A stretch of DNA of 64,000 nucleotides from Ampullaceana balthica (lineage: Eukaryota > Mollusca > Gastropoda > Lymnaeidae): the NCBI GenBank assembly GCA_944989445.1, contig CALYLW010001370.1:231307-295306 (forward strand), read 5' to 3'. The notes below the pieces were generated by a model that did not search any database, was not told the origin of the DNA, and was given only the letters and a program-made list of their open reading frames with translations. Of the stretch, positions 43,745 to 55,508 are shown piece after piece (the stretch's first letter is position 1; every line of letters starts with the position of its first letter). Both the position numbers and the translations under genes were made by a program.

Positions 43745-44550
43745 CTCTCCCCGTGTCTAGTGCGTTCTAATTGCGTAGTCTTTAATTTTATATACGGTGT
43801 CATTGTTCAACTACCACTACCATAATTAATATTTTACCGACCCGTTTTTGCTGACGGAGAGAGTACATATGTTCAAATAGGATTTTAAAAAAGTTCTCTT
43901 CATCTTTGTCACAAATATAATAAAGCACTAGGTTAAAATCGATTAAAGTATGAGTATACACTTGTTAAATTACACTGGTTAAATAATGTCCTAATAACCG
44001 GTTTACGCTTGCTCAAATATTTTCTTATCCTTCATAGTAACTGAAAATTATCAATAACTTAAACCCTAATAGTATTGAAAGGCAAGTCAACCTGAAATTA
44101 AAATGGTGAATAATAATAAACACAGAAAAACAAAGTATATCCACTGGTGCTTTGAAACCACATTAATGAATGGATTACTTAGAATGAAAGTAATTTTAGA
44201 TTAAAACAACTGGATAAGATGGAGCCCCGGCTTTTAAGTATAGTCATTGCAACATAGAGCTGCTCTATTACTGTTCAGCGAATACACAATTGGGCAAAAC
44301 GATTGGTCTAACTGTGGGGTTAATCATTGCTTGCACATAACCCAGCATCTTGTGGTTCGAATTCATCAAAGGGGAGCTAGAACCACATTTTAGAGCGAGA
44401 AAATTGAACGTTAAACGTTTTTGTTTATATTTATATCTCGATAATTACTTTCGATTTTTGTGTGTGTCTAAAAGTTGAAATATAAGGTCACCATTGATCA
44501 GTTAAACATTGTGCTAGTCCTTAGAGACTTTTTAAAGGTAATTATTTTAA
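43745..44550. other. Upstream region of the GPCR
   Basis: AT-rich; no further coding or repeat terminus recognised. A TATATA-like stretch lies about 45 bases upstream of the start (near 43,788), but promoter use cannot be judged. Confidence 0.35.
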
Positions 44551-45079
44551 TCTATATATATAATTCTCTTCGTGGTCGGACCCTGCGAGACAAGCTGCAA
44601 GTATGTTCAACAGATACTAATTTTAGAAAGCAGCGCACCAAATTACTCAACCAATGCATCAAAAGGTGTGCAAATTAAATATGCGCTGTAAAAAAAAATT
44701 ATATGACGTCATTGTTTTCGCTGATATTTTAATTTTGTAAAAAGGGAACAATGTAAAAAGTTATGAAATAGTTTGTGTAAATTTCAGAAAGTTTAATATT
44801 TCGTATTGATCAAACAAGGACAAGTTAGTTGGGATTTTGAAAAAGGTAAGCGCCTTAGGCGCCCTAAAAAAGTGCATTTTTTCAAAATAAATAGATTTCA
44901 GCTGAACACTTCAGTCATTTTTTACGGGTGATACGCCGCGGGTCTCTCCAGAGTTCCTTCTTTTCATTCACTCACAGTCGTTTGCCCAAACCCACCCCAT
45001 TTTGACAACCGTCTCTTTCAGGAAGTCTTCACCCGTCACTACATCATTAGCGGCGTATGCTACGCCGCGGGTCAGCTAG
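44551..45079 (+). mobile_element. Non-autonomous Helitron, 529 bp, both ends intact
   Basis: It begins A|TCTATATATATAATTCTC, continues with TTCGTGGTCGGACCCTGCG, and ends with hairpin GCGGCGTATGCTACGCCGC, GGGTCAGCTAG|T. Interior blocks are shared with 6,230-6,665. An internal GATACGCCGCGGGTCTCTCC near 44,930 resembles a second, inner 3' end, so the element may be a fusion of two related copies. Confidence 0.8.
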
Positions 45080-45547
45080 TTAGTTTATAATCCTCTATTC
45101 GCAGCTGCTTTTCCAGCCTGTTGCAATCGTTTCATACATAGATGAAGAAAATAAAATGTTTCTTAGTGCCTGAAACAACCGGTCGCTATTTTCGTACGGC
45201 AAACAGGGGAGTGAAGAAAAGAAAACATTCTCCACGTATTAGCTACCTTGTAGTCACATGATGTCAACAAAGATTTTAGCGTTGACTATTTTAATTTCAT
45301 TATCTGTGATCGTCTTCATAAACAAAGCTGGAGAAATGTGTACGCAAATGTCGCATGCAATGTCTTACATCATGGGAGTGAATGCCTCATACTAATTAAT
45401 TTTCAATTCAATAAGGAATAAGAAAATACTTTTAAAAAATCTTTATAAAAAAAAACACGCTTTTATTTTCTTCTCTTTAATCCATTTAAAATTACAGACT
45501 GAAACGCGCTGAACTCCCTTTATATAACACGGGAATTTTGTAATTGA

Positions 45548-45597
45548 GGGTTGGAGTGAAACCAGTGAGCCGTGGAGGTCAACTCTAGCAGACGACC
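45548..45597 (-). repeat. LTR remnant related to the TRMT13-intron element
   Basis: TGGAGTGAAACCAGTGAGCC then GGAGGTCAACTCTAGCAGAC resembles the last ~70 bases of the LTRs at 8714 and 10829. Only this end remains, suggesting a decayed solo LTR. Confidence 0.5.
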
Positions 45598-45599
45598 AA

Positions 45600-47000
45600 A
45601 CATTCTAAATAGAGATAAACTAAAAATTGAATAATATAATTACGGTACATTCGATCGATCAGAAATTTTGATATAATGCATTGTCATCCAAGATCTATCT
45701 GTGGTAAAATTCTGAGATCTCTAGGACCATCAGAAGTGGTTTAATTTTACGTTACAAGATTTGACGGAAGGATGGATGGATGGAAAATACAACATACAAA
45801 CAGTGTGAGTTAAATAAAAGCTTGTAAAAAGCTTGTAATAATAAAAGCTTGTAATACTAAAATATGTTGTAATAGGTTGATGAGTTAAACTAATAATTGA
45901 TTTTTTATTTTTAAAAATGGTATCTTAGTGGGAAATCATTTTGTAAAATGTTTTAGTATAGCAAAATAGTGAAATGATTATATTTTTAATAAAATAATGT
46001 AAAAAAATCTTTTTTTAAAAGGTCACGCTTTTATTTACATATAGAAAGTGCACTAAAAAGAAGAAAATACAAATTTTCTATGAAAACAGGTGAAATCGGT
46101 GAACCTATCTACTGCACATAAAAGCGTGGGGCGCTCATCCCAAATCATTTCTCATTGCAACTATTCTCTTACATATAGATAAATATTTCTAATTAATGTG
46201 ATAGTAGCATTTATATGATCAAAGTTGTGAAACTTTTACTGTTTATTAATATTCATACTAATTTGTTTTTATGTTTTACAGCCTTGTACACGATGGAGAG
46301 TTGTGATGAACGCCCCACGCTTTTACGTGCAGTAGATAGGATCACCGATTTCACCTGTTTTCATAGAAAATTTGTATTTTCTTCTTTTTAGTGCACTTTC
46401 TATATGTAAATAAAAGCGTGTCCTTTTAAAAAAAGATTTTTTTACATTATTTTATTTTCTACTTTTTAGTATCAACATTTTTAAAAATTGATTTTTCGAC
46501 CTTATCAATTCAATTTAATTAGTTAAACTTCATTGTCAATAACTTAAATGTGATAGTGGTAAAAAGAAAGATTATTCATTACAAATTTATGTATAATACA
46601 ACATTTTTATTTTTTCACTAACAGAAAATTGAACCTCGTACCCCCATGTCGGCAATCGATCACGCTTATATTTCGGCCAGTAAGACTTGATGTTGATAGT
46701 ACTTTTTAAAGTTATAATAATTGTATCCCTCTAGGGCGAATTGAGGAATGGTTCATTGACGCGAGTGATAATATGTTATATAGACAAAATCTAAAAACTA
46801 AAAGTGCATTAATTTAATTACGGTACATTCGATCGATCTGAAATTTTGATACAATACATTGTCTTCCACGATCTATATGTAGTAAAAATTTTAGATCTCT
46901 AGGACCATCAGAGGTGGTTTAATTTTACGTTACAAGATTTGAAGGAAGGATGGATAGATGGATACAACATACAAAAAGTGTTACTTAAATAAAAGCGTGT
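45600..47000 (-). repeat. Two diverged copies of the GATCGATCG-core repeat
   Basis: Minus-oriented blocks at about 45,613-45,800 and 46,790-46,990 share TACGGTACATTCGATCGATC, CTAGGACCATCAGA and GTTACAAGATTTGA. Their core is the reverse complement of the core in the tandem units at 47,431-48,999. A foldback repeat lies between them. Confidence 0.65.
45989..46457. repeat. Long inverted repeat (foldback element)
   Basis: Arms of about 145 bases (45989-46133 and 46311-46457) are almost exact reverse complements, including ACGCTTTTATTTACATATAG and GGTGAAATCGGTGA blocks, around a 177-base AT-rich spacer. No coding frame. The long arms and unique spacer suggest a foldback DNA element. Confidence 0.85.
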
Positions 47001-47289
47001 AAAAATCGGCAATATCCTTTTTCTCCCTTAGATCAGAGAGACGAAAAAAAAATGTTTCATTGTGCTTTATGCTCAGTTTTTAAAGAAGTTAATTTTGAAA
47101 ATAACAACAAAGATGCACGTAGTGAACATTTAGGAATGAATATTATCCGTGATACGACATGAAGATGTCCATCTCGCCATTAGAACAATGCATTGCATTA
47201 AAAAAAAATTCATTTATCTACTTTATTACCCCTTGTTAATCTAATGAGCTACGTAGCATCGGGCTACAGTATATTTAATTTTAAAAAAT

Positions 47290-47400
47290 AATTATCTTAT
47301 CTTATCTGATCTTATCTGATCTTATCTTATCTTATCTTATCTTATCTTATCTGTTAGACGCTTATTCAGAACAGATGATTTTTGCGACCAACGCGTATCC
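47290..47400 (-). repeat. LINE/SINE tail with (GATAA)n
   Basis: A CTTAT/CTGAT array (47,293-47,351) is followed by GTTAGACGCTTATTCAGAAC and GATTTTTGCG, the reverse of the shared tail, then ACGCGTATCCATGGTTTATG, a decayed match to the LINE-side AACCATGGATAAGCGT. Confidence 0.6.
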
Positions 47401-47430
47401 ATGGTTTATGTCTAGTACTACTGCATTTTT

Positions 47431-48999
47431 AAATCCCTTATATTAACTTCACCGCCGTCTCTCTCTGTCGTCATCTCTCTCTGTCTGTCTTCGGAAAAAC
47501 AAAAGTCAAACATGAACCACTTCCCGTGATCTGATCGAGCTGAAATTTGGCACACGGACCCGTCTCACCTAACAATGCATTTTATGAAAATTTCAGATCG
47601 ATCGAACGTACCGTAATTAAATTAATGCATTTTTAGTTTATCCTTATATAACGTATGTAATTCAAATTCACTGTTTGTTATTGTTTTTTTCCCACGTGAG
47701 AGTTTGCGTTGACGCGTTGACGCGACCCATCGAAGTACCGGCGTGCTTTTGTTTACATTTTACGTGTAACGCTGAGCTCGGTCAAGCGATCGGTGACCAG
47801 ACTTTTCCCATCTCCCCCCACCACCCCAGGGTTGTGAAGCAAAGTTGAGTTAAGACATATTCAGTCTGTAAATGTTTGTCGCGTCTGAAAATAATCAATA
47901 CTGTTAGTTATGTCTCATATATAAGGGATTTATAGTCAAAAACTTTGTTTTTACGGTTTGTTTTATTAAATCCCTTATATTAACTTCGCGGCCGTCTATC
48001 GTCATCTCTCTCTCTCTGTCTTGGGCGGGCGGAAAAACAAAAGTCAAAAATGCCCACTTCCCGTGATCCGATCAAGCTGAAATTAGGCACACGGACCCGT
48101 GTCACTTAATAATGCATCGTATCAAAATTTGAGATCGATCGAACGTACCGTAATTAAATTAATGCATTTTTAGTTTATCCTTATATGAGGTATGTAATTC
48201 AAATTCACTGTTTGTTATTGTTTTTTTCCCACGTGAGAGTTTGAGTTGACGCGCTGACAGCGACCGTCGTGCCGACACCCCCCTCACGTCCCATCCCCCA
48301 TTACTAAAGACAGGGGACATCATTCGGTTTCAATCTGTAAATGTTTGTCGCGTTGGAATTGGAACATAATCAATAATTTTAGTTCTGTCTCATATATAAG
48401 GGATTTATAGTCAAAAACGTTGTTTTTACGGGTCTTTTTTTAAAATTAAATCCCTTATATTAACTTCGAAATCTTGTCTCCCTCTCTGTCTGTCGTCATC
48501 TCTTCGTACGTCGGGCAGGCGGGCGGAAAAACAAAAGTAAAAAATGACCCCCTTCCCGTGATGCCATCGTGCTGAAATTTGGCACATCGACTTGTGTCGC
48601 CTAACAATGCATCGAATCATAATTTCAGATTGATCGAACGTACCGTAATTAAATTAATGCATTTTTAGTTTATCTCTATAAAACTTATGTAATTCAATTT
48701 CACGGTTTGTTATTGTTTTTTTTTCACGTGACATTTCAGTTCGCGCGTTGACGCCACATCGTCGATGTACCGGCGTGCTTTTGTTTATATTTTATGCATC
48801 ACGCTGAGCTGCTCGGTCCAGCGATTGGTGACCAGACCTTTCCCCTCTACCACCCCCCGGGTCATAAAGCAAAGGGGGAGTTAAGACAGATTCAGTCTGT
48901 AAATGTTTGTCGCGTTTGAACATAATCAATACTGTTAGTTATGTCTCATATATAAGGGATTTATAATCAAAACCTTTGTTTTTACAGGTTTGTTTTATT
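47431..48999 (+). repeat. Three tandem copies of a ~0.5-kb repeat with inverted ends
   Basis: Units begin at 47431, 47968 and 48448 with AAATCCCTTATATTAACTTC and close with ATATAAGGGATTTATAGTC, so each has 13-base inverted ends, followed by an AAAA...TTTGTTTTTACGG link. Each holds the core ATCGATCGAACGTACCGTAA (one has ATTGATCG). A single unit lies at 59,803-60,301. Unit lengths are about 537, 480 and 552. Coding frames inside are not conserved between units. Confidence 0.8.
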
Positions 49000-49106
49000 T
49001 AAAGAGTTTTAATTGATGATAATAATAATATGATTACAGTCACTGACGGATCTTAGACAAAACATCTTAAATGCATTGTCGATGATGAAAACCAAAGTAC
49101 CCTTTG

Positions 49107-49610
49107 AAGGTCGGGTAAATCCGAAGCGACCGTTTCGTCCCCCTCAATTTTACTAGCAACGCCAATGAGCGGTGCCGGTTTAGGGCCAGGAGCGCCAGTA
49201 CGGATTAGAAAAAGGAACCGCGAAGAACGCAGCGGACGCCAGCTCTGAGGAAACCTTCCAGTGGGGGTTGCACCCTAGGTAGGTCATTGATGATCCCCCG
49301 CATAGCGGCGGTCCTAACCTTTGAGACTCGTATGCTTTGCCGGATTGGCGCCAAAGTGGTAGCGTGTCACAGTAAGGCAATTCCACCCCTCCGTGTGAGG
49401 CCAACTTAGTGGGAGGCATCTTCGACTTTCTGTCCTGGATGCCCAGGTGGCCGCTTCAGAAGCGACCGCTCCGGGTGGGGGGGGGGTTCCCAGCTGTCAC
49501 GTCCTTTTCTGGGGGAGGAGGCCAGATAGCTGGGAGGGTCTTCCAGGAAGACACATGAAGAGCACTAGGTTCGGGGCTTCTGATTTTCTTCCACTGTAGG
49601 ATCAATATAT
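49107..49610. mobile_element. Dispersed ~490-bp GC-rich repeat, copy A
   Basis: It starts AAGGTCGGGTAAATCCGAAG and closely matches 61481-61971 throughout (GTTTCGTCCCCCTCAATTTT, GGTGCCGGTTTAGGGCCAGG, GGGGTTGCACCCTAGGTAGG). The end lies near CTTCCACTGTAGGATCA. No clear target duplication here. A minus-strand frame starting MPPTKL occurs in both copies but is not conserved further along. Family unknown. Confidence 0.75.
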
Positions 49611-50087
49611 GATAAAGTATTGGTTTTCCTGGTTTCCTCAGACTACCCATTCCGGAATATGACACGAATTACAATAATATAATATGGTTAACTGGTTTGG
49701 TTATTATTTTTTCTGTTGGATGATAATTTAAAAAAACAACAATTTACAAAGAAGTTATAATGACAACGTGATAAACAGTGTCACAAATGAACGAGTTCAA
49801 GTTCCGCAAACTAAACGATGCAACGGTTAACAGTCACTAGCATGGATAAATCCATGTTACAAAACAAACAACCCCGATGGCTTGGATGTTGACAGATGTC
49901 ACACTAATAATCATGACATGGGATTGTATCATTGTAAAATCATCATTCCATTACAACTGATTAAAAAAACGTCATAATCGTGTTTTAGACCAACACAATT
50001 ATTCCTTATTACATTTGTTACTTCTTCTGATTAAATGTCTGTTTTGTATTTTTAAGAATAGTTAGTTTAACGGCGAAAGGCTACAGG
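49611..50087. other. AT-rich intergenic, no gene recognised
   Basis: No coding or repeat signal recognised between the 490-bp repeat and the GGGGCCGTCC end at 50,088. Confidence 0.4.
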
Positions 50088-50215
50088 GGCCGTCCATAAA
50101 TGTCGTCACGCACCTATGGGAGGGAGTCGGGGTAGGGGTCAAACATTTTTGACGATGTGTGACATTAGTGACAAGGGGGTGGGGTGGTGTTTAAGAACTG
50201 TGACTTCATATTTAA
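50088..50215. mobile_element. Single end of a GGGGCCGTCC-family element
   Basis: GGGGCCGTCCATAAATGTCG and G-rich subterminal sequence with GACGATGTGTGACATTAGTG match the 27,661 family. The opposite end was not found nearby. Confidence 0.6.
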
Positions 50216-50294
50216 GAGAGTCTAGAAGTTCACTAGCCTTCAGCTTGAATTGACATGCGCAGTAATAAAATACCCCCACACAGTTTCTCTTATA

Positions 50295-50450
50295 CAGTAG
50301 TTCCTCTAGATACGAATGCTTCAAGATACGAAAAATCCAATACGAAAGGGTCGAAAGGCCACTGGAAGAATTGTGTGTTCCCAGATACAAAAAAAATTTA
50401 AGATACGAAAAACGCGCAGCTGCCAACATTGCGAATTCCGTGACTACATT
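50295..50450. mobile_element. Left end of a pogo/Tigger-like DNA element
   Basis: TA|CAGTAGTTCCTCTAGATACG followed by AGATACGAAAAATCC repeats is typical of pogo-type ends. The partner end was not identified. Confidence 0.4.
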
Positions 50451-50946
50451 CAACGCCCCCGCGCTTCAATGACGTCTGTCTGATTCATTTCATAAACATT
50501 TTAAAATCCAATAAAGAAAAGACAAGCTTTCTTGGACCAAAATTTCCTAAGATACTATTAGTAAGTAAAGTTAAAAAATAGTTTTTAAAAATAACACAAG
50601 AAGATGTGGGTGGAAATGGGGCAAAGAAAATGAAAGTTGAAACAGAAAATTAGACAGCGCAAAACAGTTTTCTTTTAAAATTTGAAAAGCAAATAAAAAC
50701 AAAACATATTTTTTAATGTTTTGTTAAGTTTGTTTAGTGTACAGTTGTACTGAATGTAAGCGTTTATTTAGCATTAAATCATGCAAAGTTTGTACATCAC
50801 GTATTATTTTCATAAAGTGAAGTGTTTCGTAATGCCGTAATGTTGTTTTGCCATCCGTTCTCCTCCTCTACCACCTTCTCCGACACTTCGTAAAATCACC
50901 TCATTTGAAAAGTACATTTGTTTACAATTACATGTTATATTACATT

Positions 50947-50984
<38 letters not shown>

Positions 50985-51237
50985 TATATACATAATTCCC
51001 GTCGTCTGTATGTATGTATGGATGTAATGTAACTAATTTTAGAAAGCAGCGCACCAAATTACTGCACCAAAAATAACACATTTCGAACGTTCCGCATAAA
51101 ATTGTTCAATATAATAATAATAAATGAATCAAATAAAAATAAATAAAATAAATGAAAGTTCTGTATTACGTTATATTTTTAATCTGATGTGTATTTCTTT
51201 TGAAAACTTCCGTAATTTTTGACGGGTAATACGTTAG
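50985..51237 (+). mobile_element. Helitron-like element, 5' block shared with 12,582
   Basis: ATACATAATTCCCGTCGTCT, then the TTTTAGAAAGCAGCGCACCA block and end GACGGGTAATACGTTAG (TTAG for CTAG) resemble 12,582-12,882 and 6,230-6,665. An (AT)n run precedes it. Confidence 0.5.
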
Positions 51238-51415
51238 TATATATATATAAACTGTCAATTAGGACGCCAAAAGAAAACATTTTAGTTATTAACATATTTT
51301 TTGAGTTTTAGGATCTTCAATTAAATGAATGAAACTGTAATTTTGATATGTTAATGCCGTTATAAAGTAAATATTTAAGTAGTTTATTTTTTTTATTTCT
51401 CATTATTATAATAAA

Positions 51416-52165
51416 CAGTGGTACCTCACTTAAAGAACACAATCCGTTTCTATGGTGCGCGATTTCTCATAGACGTCTATGGGAAATGAATGAATTGGTT
51501 CCGGTCCATCACAAAGAGGACAGGCAGTGTTCAGAGGCAAGTAAAGTGTCATTAGATAACACACCAAGCAGGGTCAGGTGTTGTTGAGTGTCGGGAGGTG
51601 GGATGAGGACGACACACACACTGATCTATAATTTTCACACACACACACGCACACACACACACGCACGCACGCACGCACAAACACACACGCGCGCGCGCGC
51701 ACACGCACACTCACACACACATATTTCACGTCTATTTTGTAGTTGCTGTCAGAGTCAGAGCTGGAATTTTCCACCTCCAACAGAGGGCGCAGACGGACTG
51801 GGATGCTCTGTCTGTCAGTGGCCTGTTGTTGAGTGGAAGTGGAAGGACCAGCCTGTTCTTCAGCTCCGCAAGTCTTGGGTTCTTGGCAGGCACTGGCTGG
51901 AAGAACTTATCCAAAGTCACCCGCCTCTCCCTTTTCTTAAGTAGGGCACTGAAGGGCTGAACAGCCTTTTCATTGAATATATCTGCCACTCTTCAAGGTA
52001 CCCGCGTGCCGAGCGCAGGCACGCACGGTGTCACGCACGCGGGCGCGCAACGTGCATTCGTTGTGCGGGGAAACGTTCGCTTTGCGTGTCGCAGGGGTGT
52101 TCGTGGCAGCGTTCGTTGTACGGATCGTTCATTGCGCGATCCGTTCGTTAAGCGGGGTACCACTG
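51416..52165. mobile_element. DNA element with CAGTGGTACC inverted repeats, 750 bp
   Basis: The left end CAGTGGTACCTCACTTAAAG and the right end, in reverse CAGTGGTACCCCGCTTAACG, match over about 20 bases. Target duplication not clear. It holds an (AC)n/(ACGC)n microsatellite at 51,633-51,720 and GC-rich sequence giving spurious frames on both strands. Confidence 0.6.
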
Positions 52166-53432
52166 TATGTAGAAATGCAAATGTTTGCATGGGTCTCGTT
52201 CCTTGTCTGTTTCTTTGGGCCGGGGCCCCACTCATCGTTTTTTGCCTTGGGAATCACATACTCTAGGACCGGTCCCGCTTCTGGAGATTCTATTAATATC
52301 TGAAAATTTAGTACATTCTTTATCGGATGCGGTTTTCACAAGGACTAAACATTCTTAAATGTTTTAGTGTCAGTTAATATTTTAAAATCTCAAATTAAAC
52401 TACAGCATATTAAAATGATTAAGTAATGCTACAAAAATTATATAGAACGATGATGTTGTCTTTGATGATTGCATTTACTGAAACAGATACAACTCTACAG
52501 TGTTACAAACTGATTGGATCTCCTCCGAACAGTGATAATGTGAAAAATCTACAAATAAATTATATATATTGACAACTTTTTGTTCCTCTTTAATAACTGA
52601 AAGTTGCAGCCCCGCCGCCAGAAATATTTGGGCCCTTGACAATTGTGTACGTGTGGGTCCCTCTGGGCTCTGCCTCGTGCCTGATGTCTTTTCCCAGGTC
52701 CCCACATGCCAAAAACCTTGAAATATGCACACAAAATGACCGTAATGTAGCTTATCGGAGAGCGACAATACTGACTGCATTTACCATACTTCTCGCAAAT
52801 AAAAGTTTGATTGCAAGTAGGAAAGCCATCGAACGCAGATGGCGGCATTGAAATAATATATTAATGAGATAGGCCTATGCAACGGGTTACTTGTAACGGT
52901 ACAATTATATCAATGCAAAGATTAAGAGCAACATATGGTTATATTTTTTTTAATACGTACTAGCAATAATGAACGCCCAAGCGAATGAATTATATCAAAC
53001 TATGGAGACATACTTTTTCTACACAATACACGTTAACATCCACACGACAGTTTACAAGAACATCACTGTTGCCTGAGACAGAACGACGTCTGAGTGTGAA
53101 ACGGAAATATTCATTTTACAGCGGCGACGGCGTCGGCTGGCTCTCTGTCTTTAGAAGCGTGCTGCTGCAGGCCGGCGGTGGCGGGCACCTTTGACAAGCG
53201 TGCTTCCCACGATACGAGCACGTTGACTGACGTCTACTTGCTTGGAGTATGTGGGCATTTAAACATCCACTTGTATTGTTCTTTGTTGTAAGCTAAATGT
53301 TTTAATTTTTTTTGTTACATGTAACTTGAATAAATTTCCGAATATATATCTACGCGCACAGCATCAGCATGAAAAAAATCAAGCTTGGCTGACGAAGCCC
53401 CCCCCCTCCGTTAGGGCCCCGGACTAGAGTCC
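52166..53432. other. Intergenic, no gene recognised
   Basis: A GGGCCC-containing stretch near 52,620-52,700 may be a decayed DNA element; no paired ends found. The short frames have no recognised motifs. Confidence 0.35.
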
Positions 53433-53575
53433 CATTTGACAGTTGAGCTGTAATACTTAATAGGGAGCCCTGTCACACATAACTGAACTGTAATACTGAT
53501 CAGGAAGCCCTGTCACAGACAGCTGAGCTGTAATACTGATCATGGAGCCCTGTAACATTTCTGATCAGAGAGCCT
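53433..53575 (+). repeat. Short tandem repeat, about 50-bp unit, 3 copies
   Basis: GAGCTGTAATACTGATCA and GGAGCCCTGTCACA recur roughly every 50 bases with substitutions; the last copy is partial. Confidence 0.75.
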
Positions 53576-55508
53576 CGTTACATACTTTTGGTCTGCATGT
53601 AACGGTAATTCAGAAATGACAAAAAAAACTCATTTATAATTCAATTATAGTTGCGCTGTGGATTCTATATGTTGATTCCTACTCAATTTTAAGTGAAGAA
53701 CCACGACAGCCTCGCCCTACTCAGAAATCATACGGGTATGAGATCCCACAAAAATTACAGGAAAAGTTCACACAGTCGACAATAGATAAACCGATTCTCA
53801 TAACTGTAAGGATTACCCCAAAATAATTATTTGCGTGTAATGGGTAAGTGTAGTTACAGTTGTAGAAAGTGAACTTCTCTAAAGTATATGAGTGAGGTCT
53901 TATATCGAGGTTCATTTTTCCGTTTCAGGGTGGATCGACAAGCATGCGGTCACAAAAGTTATCGTATAAGATGTTTATGATGCTGTTATTGTTCTACACG
54001 ATTAAAAGACGATGGTCTGCTGCATCTTGATCTCTCTAAAATAATTTAGGCGGGCAGAATGTTTACCAAAGTAAGGGGAGAATTTCAACTAAACACACTG
54101 TGTGAGGTTCTAGGACCAAAAGATTTATTCAAAACTGTCACTGGTGTCGCTTGTGTAGCGTTTATTTCAAAGAACAATTCCCTTTTTTTAAAACTTTGGG
54201 CCAGTTAATAGAACAAGAAATAAAAACTCGAATTAGTATTTAAACGCAATTTCCAACAAGAATTTCAGATTTTTTTATTCAAGGGAAATCATTCTAGATT
54301 ACATTAAAAGTCTTTTCAAATCAGTAATTCTGAATGTAAACAAAAATAACGTCAAATTCTCTCACGCTACATCACACCAATAATGTGTCAATATAATGCG
54401 CATTATGCAACATTCTAACATAAGCATTCACAAAGCGGGAAAACACCATTAACTATCATTCTAGATTACATTAAAAGTCATTTCAAATCAATAATTTTTA
54501 AACTAAACAAAATAATTACTTTAAAAAATTGCTTCTAAAATTACAAAGGTTCATACTTATTCACAGATATCAGTAGCTCCTACTCCAACCTTGTTCTAAA
54601 TATTATTAGCTATTGTTTCACGTTTGTTTCAACCCGATAGATGTTATGGTTGGCGAGAAATTGACAAAGTACTGATATTTTTTAAATTATTTTATTTTCC
54701 CGGAAATCCAGTAGCTCTAAATCTTTTCGGTATTTTTTTGGCCGTTACACATTCTTGGGATCTCCTTAGCATATTTGCTAAAGACCCGAACTCTCTATCT
54801 GGTATGGTTCAGGAGGAGTTGCATTTCAAGCTTGACAGACATGCGGCAGCATTTTAAGAATGTTGACGTAATTCAAGACATATGCTAGCACTGAAAAATT
54901 AGCAATGAAAATTCAAACAAATGATATAGTGTTCGTGAATGGGATTGGGAACGGATAACTTACAGAGAATGTCGAAAAATAACTTAATTAAAAATTAAAA
55001 ATTGAGTAATTTTGCAGGCTGTATAAAAGTAAGAAATACAGCCTGTTATTCCGCCTATGCATAACTAATTGACTGTACCAATAATGTGCGAACACTTTAT
55101 TGCCAGTACATCATATTTGCAAAAGGGCAGTTATCACATGGAGTGTTGCACTTACATTTTACTTATTAATCAGCATTGCACAAGTAATAGCTTCAACGCG
55201 AAGGATATAAACGGGCATTGTCTGACACGAGTGCATCAACGACTTACAAGCGCTAATGGTTTTTAAAAAAAATGTTTTCTCTACTGATTCTACTGCGGCT
55301 TTTCAACTTACGCATTATGCGATGATGATGTTATAGGGTTGAGTAAACGTAAGTTAATTTTTTTTAAAATTGAATAATGATTGTTGTTTTTTATATTTGT
55401 AGATATTACCAGCAGTATCTTCTTGTTTTAATCATGATATTATAATATTAGCCTGAAACAGTCAAATAATTATTCCGCAAAAAGTTACACTGGTCCATGG
55501 GTTATCAT
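53576..55508. other. AT-rich intergenic, no gene recognised
   Basis: A direct repeat, ATCATTCTAGATTACATTAA plus AAGTC, occurs at about 54,288 and 54,457. The 77-residue frame at 54,624-54,857 has no known motif and lacks splice partners. Confidence 0.4.

Noticed and set aside
51588..52303. Overlapping GC-rich frames on both strands
   Set aside because: Arise from an AC/ACGC microsatellite and the GC-rich interior of an inverted-repeat element; composition explains their length.
54624..54857. 77-residue plus-strand frame with hydrophobic segments
   Set aside because: No family match recognised and no flanking exons; AT-rich chance frame most likely.
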